NCBI GenBank assembly: GCA_012729765.1
Contig: JAAYCM010000063.1
Span: 62,001 to 126,000, forward strand
Direction: 5' to 3'
DNA: 64,000 bases
Source: Chloroflexota bacterium
GTDB lineage: Bacteria; Chloroflexota; Anaerolineae; Aggregatilineales; Aggregatilineaceae
Part shown: positions 43,042 to 52,730 of the stretch, piece after piece
How positions within the stretch are numbered: position 1 is the stretch's first letter
Layout: every line of letters begins with the position of its first letter
Notes under the pieces: generated by a model
The model's database searches: none
What the model saw: the letters and a program-made list of their open reading frames with translations, nothing else
What the model was told of the DNA's origin: nothing
Position numbers and translations under genes: made by a program

Positions 43042-45345
43042 TTACTCGCTGCTCGTCTCGGTCACAGCTTCAGCCGGCTGGCCGTTGGATGGGTTGAGCC
43101 GGATCGCAGTTTGCGGCAGGCGCAGCACCAGCCCCAGCTCGCGGACGGCGGTTTGCAGAATCTGGTCGATGTCGGTCGTGCCGGTCAGCTTGCTCGAAAT
43201 CTGGTTGACCCACTGCTCGCGCTGGGTGGCACGGCGGCCCTGCTCGAACAGGCGGATATTCTCGGCAGTCAGCGCCAGCCGTGAGGTTAATTCCAGGGCG
43301 GTCTGGCGCACATATTGGGTGTAGCGCGCGCCGGGCACCTGCCACTCGACCGCGCCCAACACCTCACCGCGCAGCAGAATCGGCACGGCAAAGGTCACGG
43401 TGTCACCCTCGGCCCGATCCGCGATCTGGCCGGTAAGCATCGCTTCGCGCTGGAGCGGCGACCAGGCGTCGGCGGGCGCAGCCCCCGGACCGGCAGTCGC
43501 CACGAGGGCATCCTGTTCCTGGCCGGCCAGCGACTCCTGCCAGTTGGCGCGCGTCAGCAGCCGGTTGAGGTTTTCGATCTGCTGCAGGCGCGCATTCGAT
43601 TCGGCGAAGAGGATGGCATTCTCGATTGCGATCGTGATCTGGTCGGCCATGCCCTGGAACAACCCGACATCCTGCTCGCTGAAGGCGTCCGGCGCAGTGC
43701 TTTGCAGGTCCAGCGCGCCGATGATCCGGTCGCCGCTGCGCAGTGGCAGAGCCATCTCGGCGCGGGTGTCGGGCAAAAACTCGTTGCGGCGGTGGATCGG
43801 ATTCGAGGACGTGTCGAGCGCGACGACCGCATGGCCCGACGCGGTCACGCTGCCGATCACACTCTGGCTGCCGACCTCCAGATAATGACCGCGCTCTAGC
43901 AGCGTTCGCCCGATCGCGCCGGTCGAAGCCTTGAGCACGGCGCGCTGCAGCTGCGGATCGATCAAAAAGACCTGGACATGGTAGACCTGCTCGAACTGGT
44001 CGCGGATCAGGTTCACCACGTCTTCCAGCAGCGTATCCAGATCGCGGATGCTCGCCAACACGCGCCCGATCTCCAGCGTCAGCTCCAGGTTGCGGGTGCG
44101 CTCGGCGACGCGCTGCTCCAGCTCAGTAATCGAGTTGAGCAGTTGGTCGGACATTTCGGCCAGCGCGTTGTTCAAAACGCCGATCTCGTCCTGGCGGGTT
44201 GTGGGCTGCGGGCGCTCGTCCAGGTAGCCGGCTGAGATCCGGCGTGCACTGCCTGTCAGCCGTGTGATCGGGCGTGCGATGACTGCCGCGCCGAGCAGCA
44301 CTGCCCCCAGCCCGATAACGGTCACGCCCAGCACAATCGCAATAATAGAGAAAAGCACGTCTTGCAGGCCCCGCGTCTGGAGCGCGTGGCTGGATGTTTC
44401 GGCCAGGAGTGTGATCTGTGGGCCGTCTTCGAACGTTACCGTTTCGTGATAACCGAGCACGTCCTCGCCCAACAGGGGGCTGTAATAGCTCGAGACGCCG
44501 TGATCGCCGCGCTGCGCCGCCCGGAAGCCTTCCGACTGGCTTGCTTCGGCCAGCAGGTCCAGCTCTGGGGCGGGCGAAATCAACTGCCCCGCGCGATTGA
44601 GCAAAAAGACGTGTGTCTGTTCCTCACTCTGTGGGAAGTCTTGCAACATCGCGTACAGGTCCGGCAGCGGACTGTCGGGCGGGAGTGCTTGCAGATTGAC
44701 GGTGACGGCGAGATAGCCTGGAATCTTCGGCGTACCGCTCATATTGAAGCCGATCTGGAACGGCAGGATGACGTCGAGGGACAGATGGCCCTGCTCGCTG
44801 ACGTAGATATCGGTCGTGGTCGTGTTAATGTAGGCGCTGGATTGGAGCATCGTGTCGGCGGGAGTCGTGCCGAGCAGATTCGCGCCGAAAGAGACGATGC
44901 GCGTCTCATCCTGCTGCGTGGCATCCATCAGTAGTTGGCCCGTTTCGCCAAACAGCCGCATCCGTGTCAGGCCGGGTGTGTTTGCCAGATAACGTACAAT
45001 GCGCAGCTCGATCTGCCGCTCCAGTTGATCGCGCCGTTCGGCGGAGAGCGTCGTCGGAGCCAGGTAAAGATAGTTGTTGAACGTCTCGCGGTCGGCTGGC
45101 TCGGTTGACGGCAGGCGCTCGATGAGGGTTGTCAGGCTTTGGAGCGTCTGCTCGATGCGCGTGATCTCGTAGGGGCCGAGCGTCGCCAGCCGCACGCGAT
45201 TTTCGGCGCGCGCGGCGTTGATACGGCGTTGGCTCACCGTCGGAGCGACGATGATGATGATTGGCAGCAGAATCGCAACGAGATAGATCAGGATCAGCTT
45301 GGCACTGATCGACCAGTTAAGAAAATTCAGGCGGCGTAGCCACAT
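43042..45345 (-). CDS. Cache-HAMP-GAF membrane sensor without output domain
   Basis: A 767-residue protein. A helix at about 16-36 and another at 328-361 bracket a large extracellular Cache-like domain. HAMP (about 361-410) is followed by a coiled coil (LEQRVAERTRNLELT), a full GAF (about 421-581, with VGSQSVIGSVTASG and DTRAEMALPL) and a shortened second GAF (595-701). The end is a short segment starting REQWVNQISSKL that looks like the first helix and strand of another GAF. No kinase, cyclase or methyl-accepting region is present. It lies six bases upstream of the giant kinase gene and could partner with it. Confidence 0.88.
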   Translation of the reverse strand: MWLRRLNFLNWSISAKLILIYLVAILLPIIIIVAPTVSQRRINAARAENRVRLATLGPYEITRIEQTLQSLTTLIERLPSTEPADRETFNNYLYLAPTTLSAERRDQLERQIELRIVRYLANTPGLTRMRLFGETGQLLMDATQQDETRIVSFGANLLGTTPADTMLQSSAYINTTTTDIYVSEQGHLSLDVILPFQIGFNMSGTPKIPGYLAVTVNLQALPPDSPLPDLYAMLQDFPQSEEQTHVFLLNRAGQLISPAPELDLLAEASQSEGFRAAQRGDHGVSSYYSPLLGEDVLGYHETVTFEDGPQITLLAETSSHALQTRGLQDVLFSIIAIVLGVTVIGLGAVLLGAAVIARPITRLTGSARRISAGYLDERPQPTTRQDEIGVLNNALAEMSDQLLNSITELEQRVAERTRNLELTLEIGRVLASIRDLDTLLEDVVNLIRDQFEQVYHVQVFLIDPQLQRAVLKASTGAIGRTLLERGHYLEVGSQSVIGSVTASGHAVVALDTSSNPIHRRNEFLPDTRAEMALPLRSGDRIIGALDLQSTAPDAFSEQDVGLFQGMADQITIAIENAILFAESNARLQQIENLNRLLTRANWQESLAGQEQDALVATAGPGAAPADAWSPLQREAMLTGQIADRAEGDTVTFAVPILLRGEVLGAVEWQVPGARYTQYVRQTALELTSRLALTAENIRLFEQGRRATQREQWVNQISSKLTGTTDIDQILQTAVRELGLVLRLPQTAIRLNPSNGQPAEAVTETSSE

Positions 45346-45356
45346 AGAGCCGGCTC

Positions 45357-47027
45357 CTACGCGTGCTCGTGATTCGATTCGCCGGGCAGAATGCCCAGCC
45401 GGATTTGGGTGTGAGTAGCGCCCAGCGCATCCTGGAACTGTTCGGCGGCCACTGCGAGCAGCGCTTGCAGATCGGTCGTGCCCTGCATCTGGGCCGTAAC
45501 CTGGCCGACCAGTTGCTCGCGGTGGGCTGTCATCTGGGCCTGTTCAAACAGGCGCGCGTTTTCCAGGGCCAGCGCCAGCCGGTCGGCCACCGCCTCGGCT
45601 AGGTCCAGCGCGTGTGATGACCAGTCTGCACTGCCCGATCGCTGGAATTCCAGCACGCCCAGGGTTTGCCCGCGCAGCCGGATCGGCACGCCGAGGACCT
45701 GTGCGCCGTCACGCGTCTCGACCACCGCCTGCCCGTCAGCCGCCGCTTGCACCAGCTCTGCCGGGCTGTGAGCCGGGATCAATTCGCCGTTCTGCCAGAT
45801 AAAGCCCGCCACACGGTCGCGGTAGTCTTCAAGATAGGTGCCCCACGCGGCACTGACCCACTGCCGGTTGAGGCGGGCCAGCTCGCGCTGCCCGGCATCG
45901 ATCTGTTCGGCCAGCCGGTCGCGCTCCTGATAGCTGGCTCGCAGCTCGCGCGTCTGGCGGGCGGCGTAGATGCCCAGGGCGAGCTGTCCGGCCACGGCTG
46001 CGAGCGCGTGCTGCACCGGAATTGAGAAGGCGTCCGGCGCGCTGCTGTGCAGTTCCAGCACGCCCAGCGGCAGCCAGTCGCCGATCTGCAAGGGGCACAG
46101 TAATTCGCTGCGGGTGGCCGGCAGGAACCCGCTGCGCTGCTCTTCCGCATCGGTCGCCAGGATCAGAATCGAATCGCGCTGGCGCAGCGCGACATGGAGC
46201 GGGCTGTTGTCGTCGGGCCTGACCGCGTTTTCCTCTTCCAGCAGCCGCCGCCCGATAAAGCCTGTGCTGGCGCGCAGCACCGGCAGATCGTCGGCGGGAT
46301 CGACCAGATAGAGCTGGACGTGGTAGAGGTCGAGGGCGTCGCGGATCTGCTCGACCGCCCGGTTGAGGTCCTCGCCGCTGTCGGAGAGGCTGCGGAGCGT
46401 CTGGCCGGTCTGGTCGAGGTGCTGGATCAGGTCGGCTAACTGCCGGTGCTCGTGGCGCACGGTGTCCAGGCTGCTGCTAAAGGCCACCAGCATCGACGTG
46501 TTCAGCGCGACAGTGGCGACGGAGATCGCGATTGCATAGGCGATATTGGACGTGATCGTTTCGCCAAGGGGCGTCGCTTCCATCTCCAGCATGTTCTGGA
46601 TCGCGCCCGTGCCGCCGATAATCAGAGCGATAAGCACCGCCAGCCCCAACAGGCGTGAGCGCGGCAGCAGCACGCCCGCCGCCATCAGGGGCAGCGTAAA
46701 CAGCAGCATAAAGGGCGTATCGATCCGGTAGCTGAGGGTGGTCAGGATCGCCGCGCCGAGCAGGTCGAGCACCATCAGGTGGGCCGCCAGCGAAAGCTGC
46801 CGGCGCGTGATCAGATAGGGGATCGCCAGCCCGGCGCTGATCGTGAGCACGGCGATCGTGGTGGCCGCCGGCACGGAGAACCCGGCCAGCAGCATAAACG
46901 GCATCACCATCAGGACAAGGACGGTCCACTGCAGGCTGCCGAGCAGCAGCCGCCGCGCAAACAGCCGCTCGACCGGGCTGGAATAGAGGGCTTGCAGCCG
47001 GAAAAGATGGGTGCTCAATCGGTTCAT
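45357..47027 (-). CDS. Six-helix membrane GAF protein (copy 1) without output domain
   Basis: A 556-residue protein with six hydrophobic helices in the first 180 residues and no large extracellular loop. A GAF domain (about 202-361: VQLYLVDPADDLPVLRASTG, later RSELLCPLQIGD) is followed by a coiled coil and a second shorter GAF (385-502, ending ADRLALALENARLFEQAQ). The C-terminal segment begins REQLVGQVTAQM. It is paralogous to the next two proteins. Its start codon overlaps the stop of the upstream gene by four bases (ATGA), so translation is probably coupled. Confidence 0.85.
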   Translation of the reverse strand: MNRLSTHLFRLQALYSSPVERLFARRLLLGSLQWTVLVLMVMPFMLLAGFSVPAATTIAVLTISAGLAIPYLITRRQLSLAAHLMVLDLLGAAILTTLSYRIDTPFMLLFTLPLMAAGVLLPRSRLLGLAVLIALIIGGTGAIQNMLEMEATPLGETITSNIAYAIAISVATVALNTSMLVAFSSSLDTVRHEHRQLADLIQHLDQTGQTLRSLSDSGEDLNRAVEQIRDALDLYHVQLYLVDPADDLPVLRASTGFIGRRLLEEENAVRPDDNSPLHVALRQRDSILILATDAEEQRSGFLPATRSELLCPLQIGDWLPLGVLELHSSAPDAFSIPVQHALAAVAGQLALGIYAARQTRELRASYQERDRLAEQIDAGQRELARLNRQWVSAAWGTYLEDYRDRVAGFIWQNGELIPAHSPAELVQAAADGQAVVETRDGAQVLGVPIRLRGQTLGVLEFQRSGSADWSSHALDLAEAVADRLALALENARLFEQAQMTAHREQLVGQVTAQMQGTTDLQALLAVAAEQFQDALGATHTQIRLGILPGESNHEHA

Positions 47028-48757
47028 GATGACTGATCCTGGCCTTGCTCACCGGACGGATGCTGGCCGTTCGGCGGGGTGCGATCGATCTCCGGGCTGA
47101 GAGCGGCAAGCTGGATTCTGCCCTGCTCGGCACTGAGCGCCTGCCCCAGCGCGCTGACGGCGGTCGCCAGCACGTCCTCGACCCGGTTTAGACCTTGCAG
47201 CCGGGCGCTGATGCTGTTGATCTGCTGCTCGCGCTCCGCCGCGACGTGCGCCTGCTCAAACAACCGCGCGTTTTCGAGGCTGAAGGCCATGCGCTCGGTC
47301 ACGGCCTGAAGAATGCTGCGGACCTCGGTCTGGCTGCGGATACCGTCCAGGCGCACCTCGATCGCGCCGACTGCCTCACCGCGAATGGTGATCGGCATCG
47401 CCAGCACCTGCTCGCCGCCTTCCTCGTGGCTGACCATGCGCTGGCGCGTCATGGCCTGGCGCATGGCGCGCGTCCACTCGACCGGACCGGAGCGCACCTC
47501 GTCCCCCACCAGCTCGACTCCGAACTGGCTGGCGTCCTGCTGGAGCACGTATTCCTGCCACGACTGGCCGGTAAGCTGGCGATTGAGGCGCTCGATCTCG
47601 CGCAGGTTCGTCTCGCTTTCAAGGAACATGCGCCGGTTTTGCATCAATCCGTGCTGCTGGGCCTCGAACAGGCGCGCGTTGCGGATTCCCTGGCTCAACT
47701 GGACCGCCATCAGGCGCATTGCTTCCAGGTCTTCGTCGGCAAACGCGCCCGCCCGCAGGCTGAGAATATCCAGCGCGCCGAGAGCACGATCGCCATCCAA
47801 CAGCGGGATCGCCAGCTCGGAACGGATGCCGGTCAGCAGCGCCGGGCTGCGGTAGGGGGTGGCGGCCAGGTTGGGCACGTTGAGAACCTGGCGCGTGGAA
47901 AGCACTTCGCCGACCACCGTGCGCGAGTCGATCGCAACGCGGAAGCCCTGCGCGAGAAGCGCCTGTCCGGTTGGCCCGGTGCTGGCGGCCAGGTTCGCGT
48001 AGTCTCCGGCGCTGTCCACCAGGAAGATCTGCACATGGTAGAACGCGAAACGGTCTTGCAGCACCTCAACCGCGCGCACCAGCAGCTCGTCGGTGTCGAG
48101 AATCTGCGCGAGCATTGGCCCGATCTCGGCGGTGGCGCGCGTCTGGATGGCGGCCCGGTTGGCCCGCCCTAGCGCGCGCTGCAAATGCCAGCTAAACATC
48201 CACAGCAGCAGCGCCGCCAATGACAGCATCCCCGCGCTGAGCAGCGCCTGATAGAGCACTTCGCCCAGCGGCTCCGCTTCTGCTGCCAGATGCCCTTCCG
48301 CTTGCAGATAGGCGGTCAGCGGCAGCACGATCCACGACGCCAGCGCGATCAGGCCCATGCCGCGCGCGCCGTAGATCAACCCGCAGTAGGTCAGCACCAG
48401 CGGCAGCAGCAGGATCGGGCCGGGCGCGATCCCCTCGATCAGCAGCGTCGCCAGCGCCATCGATCCCAGCAGCAGCGCGATCAACACAGCGGCCGGCCCG
48501 ACATAACCGTGTTTGGTATGCCACAGCGCCGCCAGCGCCCAGATCGCGACCAACAGCGCCCCGAACTTGCCATAGTCCATCCACGGGCCGGAGCTTTCGA
48601 CCTGCAGGGCGCTTGCGAGGACCAGATAGAGTCCCACCGCCAGCGACAGCCCGGCCAGGCTGGTGCTCAACAGCACCAGCACCCGCGCCCGCGCTGCCTC
48701 AGCCGGATCGCGGTAGTCGTACTGCACGGTAAACAGGTAGCGGAGCAGGCGGTTCAT
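47024..48757 (-). CDS. Six-helix membrane GAF protein (copy 2) without output domain
   Basis: A 577-residue paralogue of its neighbours: six hydrophobic helices (first about 25-50, last about 180-200), a GAF (215-375, with FYHVQIFLVDSAGDYANLAASTG and RSELAIPLLDGDRALGALD), a coiled coil, a second shorter GAF (400-520, ending MAFSLENARLFEQAHV), and the segment REQQINSISARLQG. No catalytic output. Four-base overlaps with genes on both sides. Probably senses small ligands, redox or membrane state; the ligand is unknown. Confidence 0.85.
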   Translation of the reverse strand: MNRLLRYLFTVQYDYRDPAEAARARVLVLLSTSLAGLSLAVGLYLVLASALQVESSGPWMDYGKFGALLVAIWALAALWHTKHGYVGPAAVLIALLLGSMALATLLIEGIAPGPILLLPLVLTYCGLIYGARGMGLIALASWIVLPLTAYLQAEGHLAAEAEPLGEVLYQALLSAGMLSLAALLLWMFSWHLQRALGRANRAAIQTRATAEIGPMLAQILDTDELLVRAVEVLQDRFAFYHVQIFLVDSAGDYANLAASTGPTGQALLAQGFRVAIDSRTVVGEVLSTRQVLNVPNLAATPYRSPALLTGIRSELAIPLLDGDRALGALDILSLRAGAFADEDLEAMRLMAVQLSQGIRNARLFEAQQHGLMQNRRMFLESETNLREIERLNRQLTGQSWQEYVLQQDASQFGVELVGDEVRSGPVEWTRAMRQAMTRQRMVSHEEGGEQVLAMPITIRGEAVGAIEVRLDGIRSQTEVRSILQAVTERMAFSLENARLFEQAHVAAEREQQINSISARLQGLNRVEDVLATAVSALGQALSAEQGRIQLAALSPEIDRTPPNGQHPSGEQGQDQSS

Positions 48758-50457
48758 CCCTGGCTCCTTTCGCGTGATGCTCCATTCGAGCCTGGCGCGG
48801 GACCCAGCCGGATCGTCACCTGCTGCGCGGCCAGGGTTTCCTGTAAGTGCCGCGCCGCGCGCTGGATGATCGCATCGACGCCGGTCGCGGCTTGCAGGTC
48901 GGCGCTGATGTCGTTGAGCAGGGCCTCACGTTGGGCGACGCGCTGTGTTTCATCCAGCAGCCGCCGGTTTTCCATCGCCATGCCGAGCCGCTGCCCCACC
49001 GCGCCGACCAGTTCCATCACCCCATCGGGCAGATCGGCATCCGGGGCCAGCTCGAACTCCATTGCGCCGATGACCTCGTTGCGCACGATGATCGGCAGCG
49101 CCACGATCTTGTGATCGCTGCCCTCGGTCGTGATCGCCTCGTGCTGTGCCATAGCCTGTTGGAGCGTGCTGGTCCAGTCGGCGGTGGCGGTCGTCTGCCC
49201 GGAGTCGAAGTCGAGTGTCATGGCGGTGGATTCAGCCTGCAAGTGCAGATAATCGCTCCAGGCGCGGCCCGTAAGCTGGTAATTGAGGTGCTCGATCTCG
49301 CGCAGACTGGTCTGCGTCTGCTTGATGAGCGCCTGATTCTCGCGCAGGCTGCGTTGGGCAGCGTCGTGAATGTGCAGCCCTTCTAATGTGACTGCGAGCT
49401 GCCGCGCGATCGCTTGCAGCAGCGCCGTGTCACCCTGATCGAAGGCATTGACGTGCTGGCTTTGCACATCCAGCGCACCGATCACTTTAGCGTTCGCCAG
49501 CAGGGGGATCGCCAGTTCGGTCCGCATGGCGGGCAACAGCGGGTGCGGCTTGTGGATCGAATCGGCGTGCATGTCGGGGATATGCAGCGGCATCCGGTTG
49601 AGCGTGACCCGCCCCACGACGCTCAGCCCGCCGATATCCAGCCGGTGCTCCTGAGCCAGCAGCCGCTCTCCCGCCGGGCCGGTGGCGGCTTGCAGCAGGG
49701 CAAAGGGGCTGCCTGGCTCGACCACGTAGATTTGCACGTGATGCACCGCTTCGAAGTCGCGTTCGATCGCGGCGGCGGCCTGATGCAGGATATCTTTCGG
49801 ATTTGCGCGGTCGAACAGGCCCTGAGCCGCAAGCTGGCCGATCTCGATCAGGTGTTGGGCGCGGTCCTGCGTAGAGCTGCGGCGGGCGGCGCGCTGTGCC
49901 CCGTAGGCGACCAGCGTTGTCAGGGCGGCGAGTCCCGCCGTCCAGAGCAGCGCCACGAGCGCCATCCCGACGCGCCCGGCTCGTTCATCACCGGGCAGAT
50001 CGCCAAAATCGTGCAAGGCTCCGGCCACGAGAATCGCACCGGCACAGGCGGCGATGGCGGCGCTTTCACGTGGGTGGAGCAGCAGCCCAGCAGTTGCCAC
50101 GCCGAGCCACAGCGCGATCCAGCCTTCGGGGGCGTTCCAGTCGCGCCCCAGCGCAAAGAACAGGCCGGCGACCAGCATCAGCGCGGTCAGGATGCCGGCG
50201 GCGGCGCGCAGCTCGCCCCGGCGGGTCAGGACCCAGGCCAGCACCACCCCGCCCAACAATGGTACCTGGATCAGGGCGGCGGCGGTCTGGCTGGTCTGCA
50301 TCAGATCGGCGGTGCGCTCCAACAGGCCGGGGACGAGCAGCACCAGCCGTGATACGCCGAAGATCAGCGCGCTGACGTACAGTGCCAGCGCGCGCTGCCG
50401 GTCCAGCAGGGCAGGATAGGGCGAGAGCGAGACAAGCGAAACAAACAGTTGGCGCAT
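48754..50457 (-). CDS. Six-helix membrane GAF protein (copy 3) without output domain
   Basis: A 567-residue paralogue of the two preceding entries. Six hydrophobic helices occupy about 25-200 (e.g. ALALYVSALIFGVSRLVLLV). A GAF follows (210-365, HHVQIYVVEPGSPFALLQAATG, MRTELAIPLLANAKVIGALD), then a coiled coil, a second shorter GAF (385-505) and the C-terminal segment REALLNDISADLQ. No output domain is visible. It begins seven bases after the soluble GAF gene and overlaps the next gene by four bases. Confidence 0.85.
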   Translation of the reverse strand: MRQLFVSLVSLSPYPALLDRQRALALYVSALIFGVSRLVLLVPGLLERTADLMQTSQTAAALIQVPLLGGVVLAWVLTRRGELRAAAGILTALMLVAGLFFALGRDWNAPEGWIALWLGVATAGLLLHPRESAAIAACAGAILVAGALHDFGDLPGDERAGRVGMALVALLWTAGLAALTTLVAYGAQRAARRSSTQDRAQHLIEIGQLAAQGLFDRANPKDILHQAAAAIERDFEAVHHVQIYVVEPGSPFALLQAATGPAGERLLAQEHRLDIGGLSVVGRVTLNRMPLHIPDMHADSIHKPHPLLPAMRTELAIPLLANAKVIGALDVQSQHVNAFDQGDTALLQAIARQLAVTLEGLHIHDAAQRSLRENQALIKQTQTSLREIEHLNYQLTGRAWSDYLHLQAESTAMTLDFDSGQTTATADWTSTLQQAMAQHEAITTEGSDHKIVALPIIVRNEVIGAMEFELAPDADLPDGVMELVGAVGQRLGMAMENRRLLDETQRVAQREALLNDISADLQAATGVDAIIQRAARHLQETLAAQQVTIRLGPAPGSNGASRERSQG

Positions 50458-50463
50458 GGCGAC

Positions 50464-52692
50464 TTACTCGTCTGATTGGGACAGTCGGACGCTGACCGGA
50501 GCGGGCGTTGGCTGGAGCCGCACCCGCGCGCGCCGCGCGCCGAGCACCTGTCCCAGGTCTTGTACGGTTTGCTGGAGCATATCGCGCAGCTCGGTGTGCT
50601 GCTGCAGGCGCGACGTGATGGCGTTGAGCGACTCTTCATACTGCGCGCGGTGGCGGGTGAGGCTGAACTGGCGCGCATTCTCCAGCCCGATCGCGATCTG
50701 GTTGGCAAGCTGCTGGGCCAGGGCCAGATCGGTCGGGGTGTAGACCCGCGCGCGCCGGTGCGCGATGGTCAGCGCGCCCATCACCCGTCCGCCCACGACC
50801 AGCGGTGCGATCAGGGCGGCATTCAGGCCGCGCCCGACCAAGTCGGCGTGGTCCGGATAGGCGGAGCTGCGCAGGTCCGCTACCAAAATTGGCGACTGGG
50901 TCTGGGCGACTTCCTGCACGCTGGTCCCTTCTGCCGGCTGTTCGCCCTCTTCTGGATCGTTGTCCAGCCTGAGCGTGATCAGGCGCATCCGGGTTTCGCC
51001 GGGCCGGTAGAGCGCGATCCCAACCTGATCGGCGGGCAGCAGACTGGGGATAATATCGACCACGCGCCGCAGGATCGCGGCCTCGTCGAAGGTGCTCGTC
51101 ACCATACGGCCAAAGGCGGCGCTGCGCTCTAGCAGGTTGGCCCAGCGCTGAATCTCGACAAAATATTCCATATTGCGCAGCCCGACCGCGATCTGGCTGG
51201 CGATGGTCTGCGCGACGCGCGTTTCTTCCGGCAAAAACGAGCCAGACTGCCCACTCGCCAGCACCAGCGCCCCGATCAGATCGTCCTGTATCCGCAGCGG
51301 CGCGAGCAGCACTGCCGGGGCGCCTAACATCTGGAAGCGTTCCAGGTTGGGGCCGAGCAGCTTGTCGCCGGATGATTCCAGCGGTGCGAGCACCAGCGGC
51401 TCGCGCGAGGTTTGCAGCCGCCGGTAAGCCCCGAAACCGTGCAGCGCCAGCAGCGTATCGCCCCCCAGCCGAGCGGGATACTCCGCGACGAGATTCCCGG
51501 CGGCGGGCACCTGATCGAAGCGCACGACCGCCGCATAGCCGGAGTCGAGCGCCTGGGCGATCTGCTGGCAGGCGGCCTGCAAGCTGTCGGCGCTGGTGGG
51601 CTGGGTGCTGATCTGCCAGGATACGTGATACAGCGCTTCGATAAGCTGCGCCTGCCGGGCCAGACGCTCGCCCTGCTGCTGGAGCTGTGTCTGAAGCGCC
51701 CAGCGCTGTGCCGCCGAATCGATCTGTCCGGCGAGCCGGTAGAGCAGCCGGACTTCGGCGCGAGTAAACAGGTGCGGTTCGGGGTAGGTGACGGCGACAG
51801 AATGGCTAAGCTGGCCGTCGTGCAGCACCGGGATCAGCGCCAATGCCCCCACCTGTTCCCCGGCCAGTGACTCCCGCACCGTGTCCGGCAGGCTGGTGTC
51901 GGCCTTCACGTGATTGATCAACAGGGCCTCGCCGCCGGTCAGGTGAGCGTGTATGGCGGGCTGCTGGTGGGCGAGCGTTACGGCCTGCCCCAGGTCGGCG
52001 CGCGCTCCGTCCGCACCAACCGCAGCCAGCAGCAGCGGGGATACATCCGAATTGAGCGCCACGATCGCCACCCGGTCGGGCTTCGGCTCGAAGTGCGGAA
52101 GCGCGGCCTCAAGCAGGCGCGCTGGCTCGGATGCGGGCTGCACATCGTCGCTCAGCCGGCACCACCGCCAGGCTTCGGCCAGCGCCTGACTCTGGACCTG
52201 CACGCCGAGCGTATAGGTGAGCACCTGTGCGCGGGGAAGCTGTTCGTCGCTAAGCAGATCTGCGATCCACAGCAGACCGAGCAGATTCTCGCCGGGGATC
52301 AGCGGCAGCAGGGTAAGCTGCGCGATGCCTTCGGCGGCCAGCGCATCGCGCGTATCTGAGCTGAGGGTCAGATTGCTGCTGGCATCGGCGATGACGAGCG
52401 GCTGCCCGGTTTGCAGCGCGGCCAGCAGCGGGCGGAAGCGGTAAACGGACCAATCGGTAAGCTGTGCGCCGGGCGGATCGTCCCCGGCCCAGGTCAGGCT
52501 GTGCACGCGGGCGATTGTGTCGCGCTCATACTCGTAGAGGTCAAGCCCCAGTGTTTTGTGGCCCGGCTCCAGCTTAGCAGCGGCCCGCAGCAGGTCTTCG
52601 GGCTGAGGATCGGCCTTGCCGGGCTGGTTGGCGAGGCTGCGAAGCAGGTTGAGACAGGCGGCGGAATCGCGGAATTCTTGAGGGCTAGCCAT
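50464..52692 (-). CDS. Soluble tandem-GAF protein without output domain
   Basis: A 742-residue protein without membrane helices. Four GAF-like domains are seen: two diverged ones (about 45-180 and 200-340), a coiled coil, then two clearer ones (360-520 with YAAVVRFDQVPAAGN and LLAPLRIQDDLIGALVLASG; 530-680 with LIAPLVVGGRVMGALTIAHR and ANQIAIGLENARQF). It ends with YEESLNAITSRLQQ, the same tail as in the four membrane GAF proteins. It may be the cytoplasmic partner of those sensors. The gap to the receiver gene upstream is 38 bases. Confidence 0.85.
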   Translation of the reverse strand: MASPQEFRDSAACLNLLRSLANQPGKADPQPEDLLRAAAKLEPGHKTLGLDLYEYERDTIARVHSLTWAGDDPPGAQLTDWSVYRFRPLLAALQTGQPLVIADASSNLTLSSDTRDALAAEGIAQLTLLPLIPGENLLGLLWIADLLSDEQLPRAQVLTYTLGVQVQSQALAEAWRWCRLSDDVQPASEPARLLEAALPHFEPKPDRVAIVALNSDVSPLLLAAVGADGARADLGQAVTLAHQQPAIHAHLTGGEALLINHVKADTSLPDTVRESLAGEQVGALALIPVLHDGQLSHSVAVTYPEPHLFTRAEVRLLYRLAGQIDSAAQRWALQTQLQQQGERLARQAQLIEALYHVSWQISTQPTSADSLQAACQQIAQALDSGYAAVVRFDQVPAAGNLVAEYPARLGGDTLLALHGFGAYRRLQTSREPLVLAPLESSGDKLLGPNLERFQMLGAPAVLLAPLRIQDDLIGALVLASGQSGSFLPEETRVAQTIASQIAVGLRNMEYFVEIQRWANLLERSAAFGRMVTSTFDEAAILRRVVDIIPSLLPADQVGIALYRPGETRMRLITLRLDNDPEEGEQPAEGTSVQEVAQTQSPILVADLRSSAYPDHADLVGRGLNAALIAPLVVGGRVMGALTIAHRRARVYTPTDLALAQQLANQIAIGLENARQFSLTRHRAQYEESLNAITSRLQQHTELRDMLQQTVQDLGQVLGARRARVRLQPTPAPVSVRLSQSDE

Positions 52693-52730
52693 TGGTTAAA
52701 CCTTTTACGGATTGGGTCATCGCACCCTCA

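Noticed and set aside
45357-52692. Methyl-accepting chemotaxis proteins or cyclases among the GAF proteins
   Set aside because: No methyl-accepting hairpin, GGDEF, EAL, cyclase or kinase motif could be found in the five proteins.
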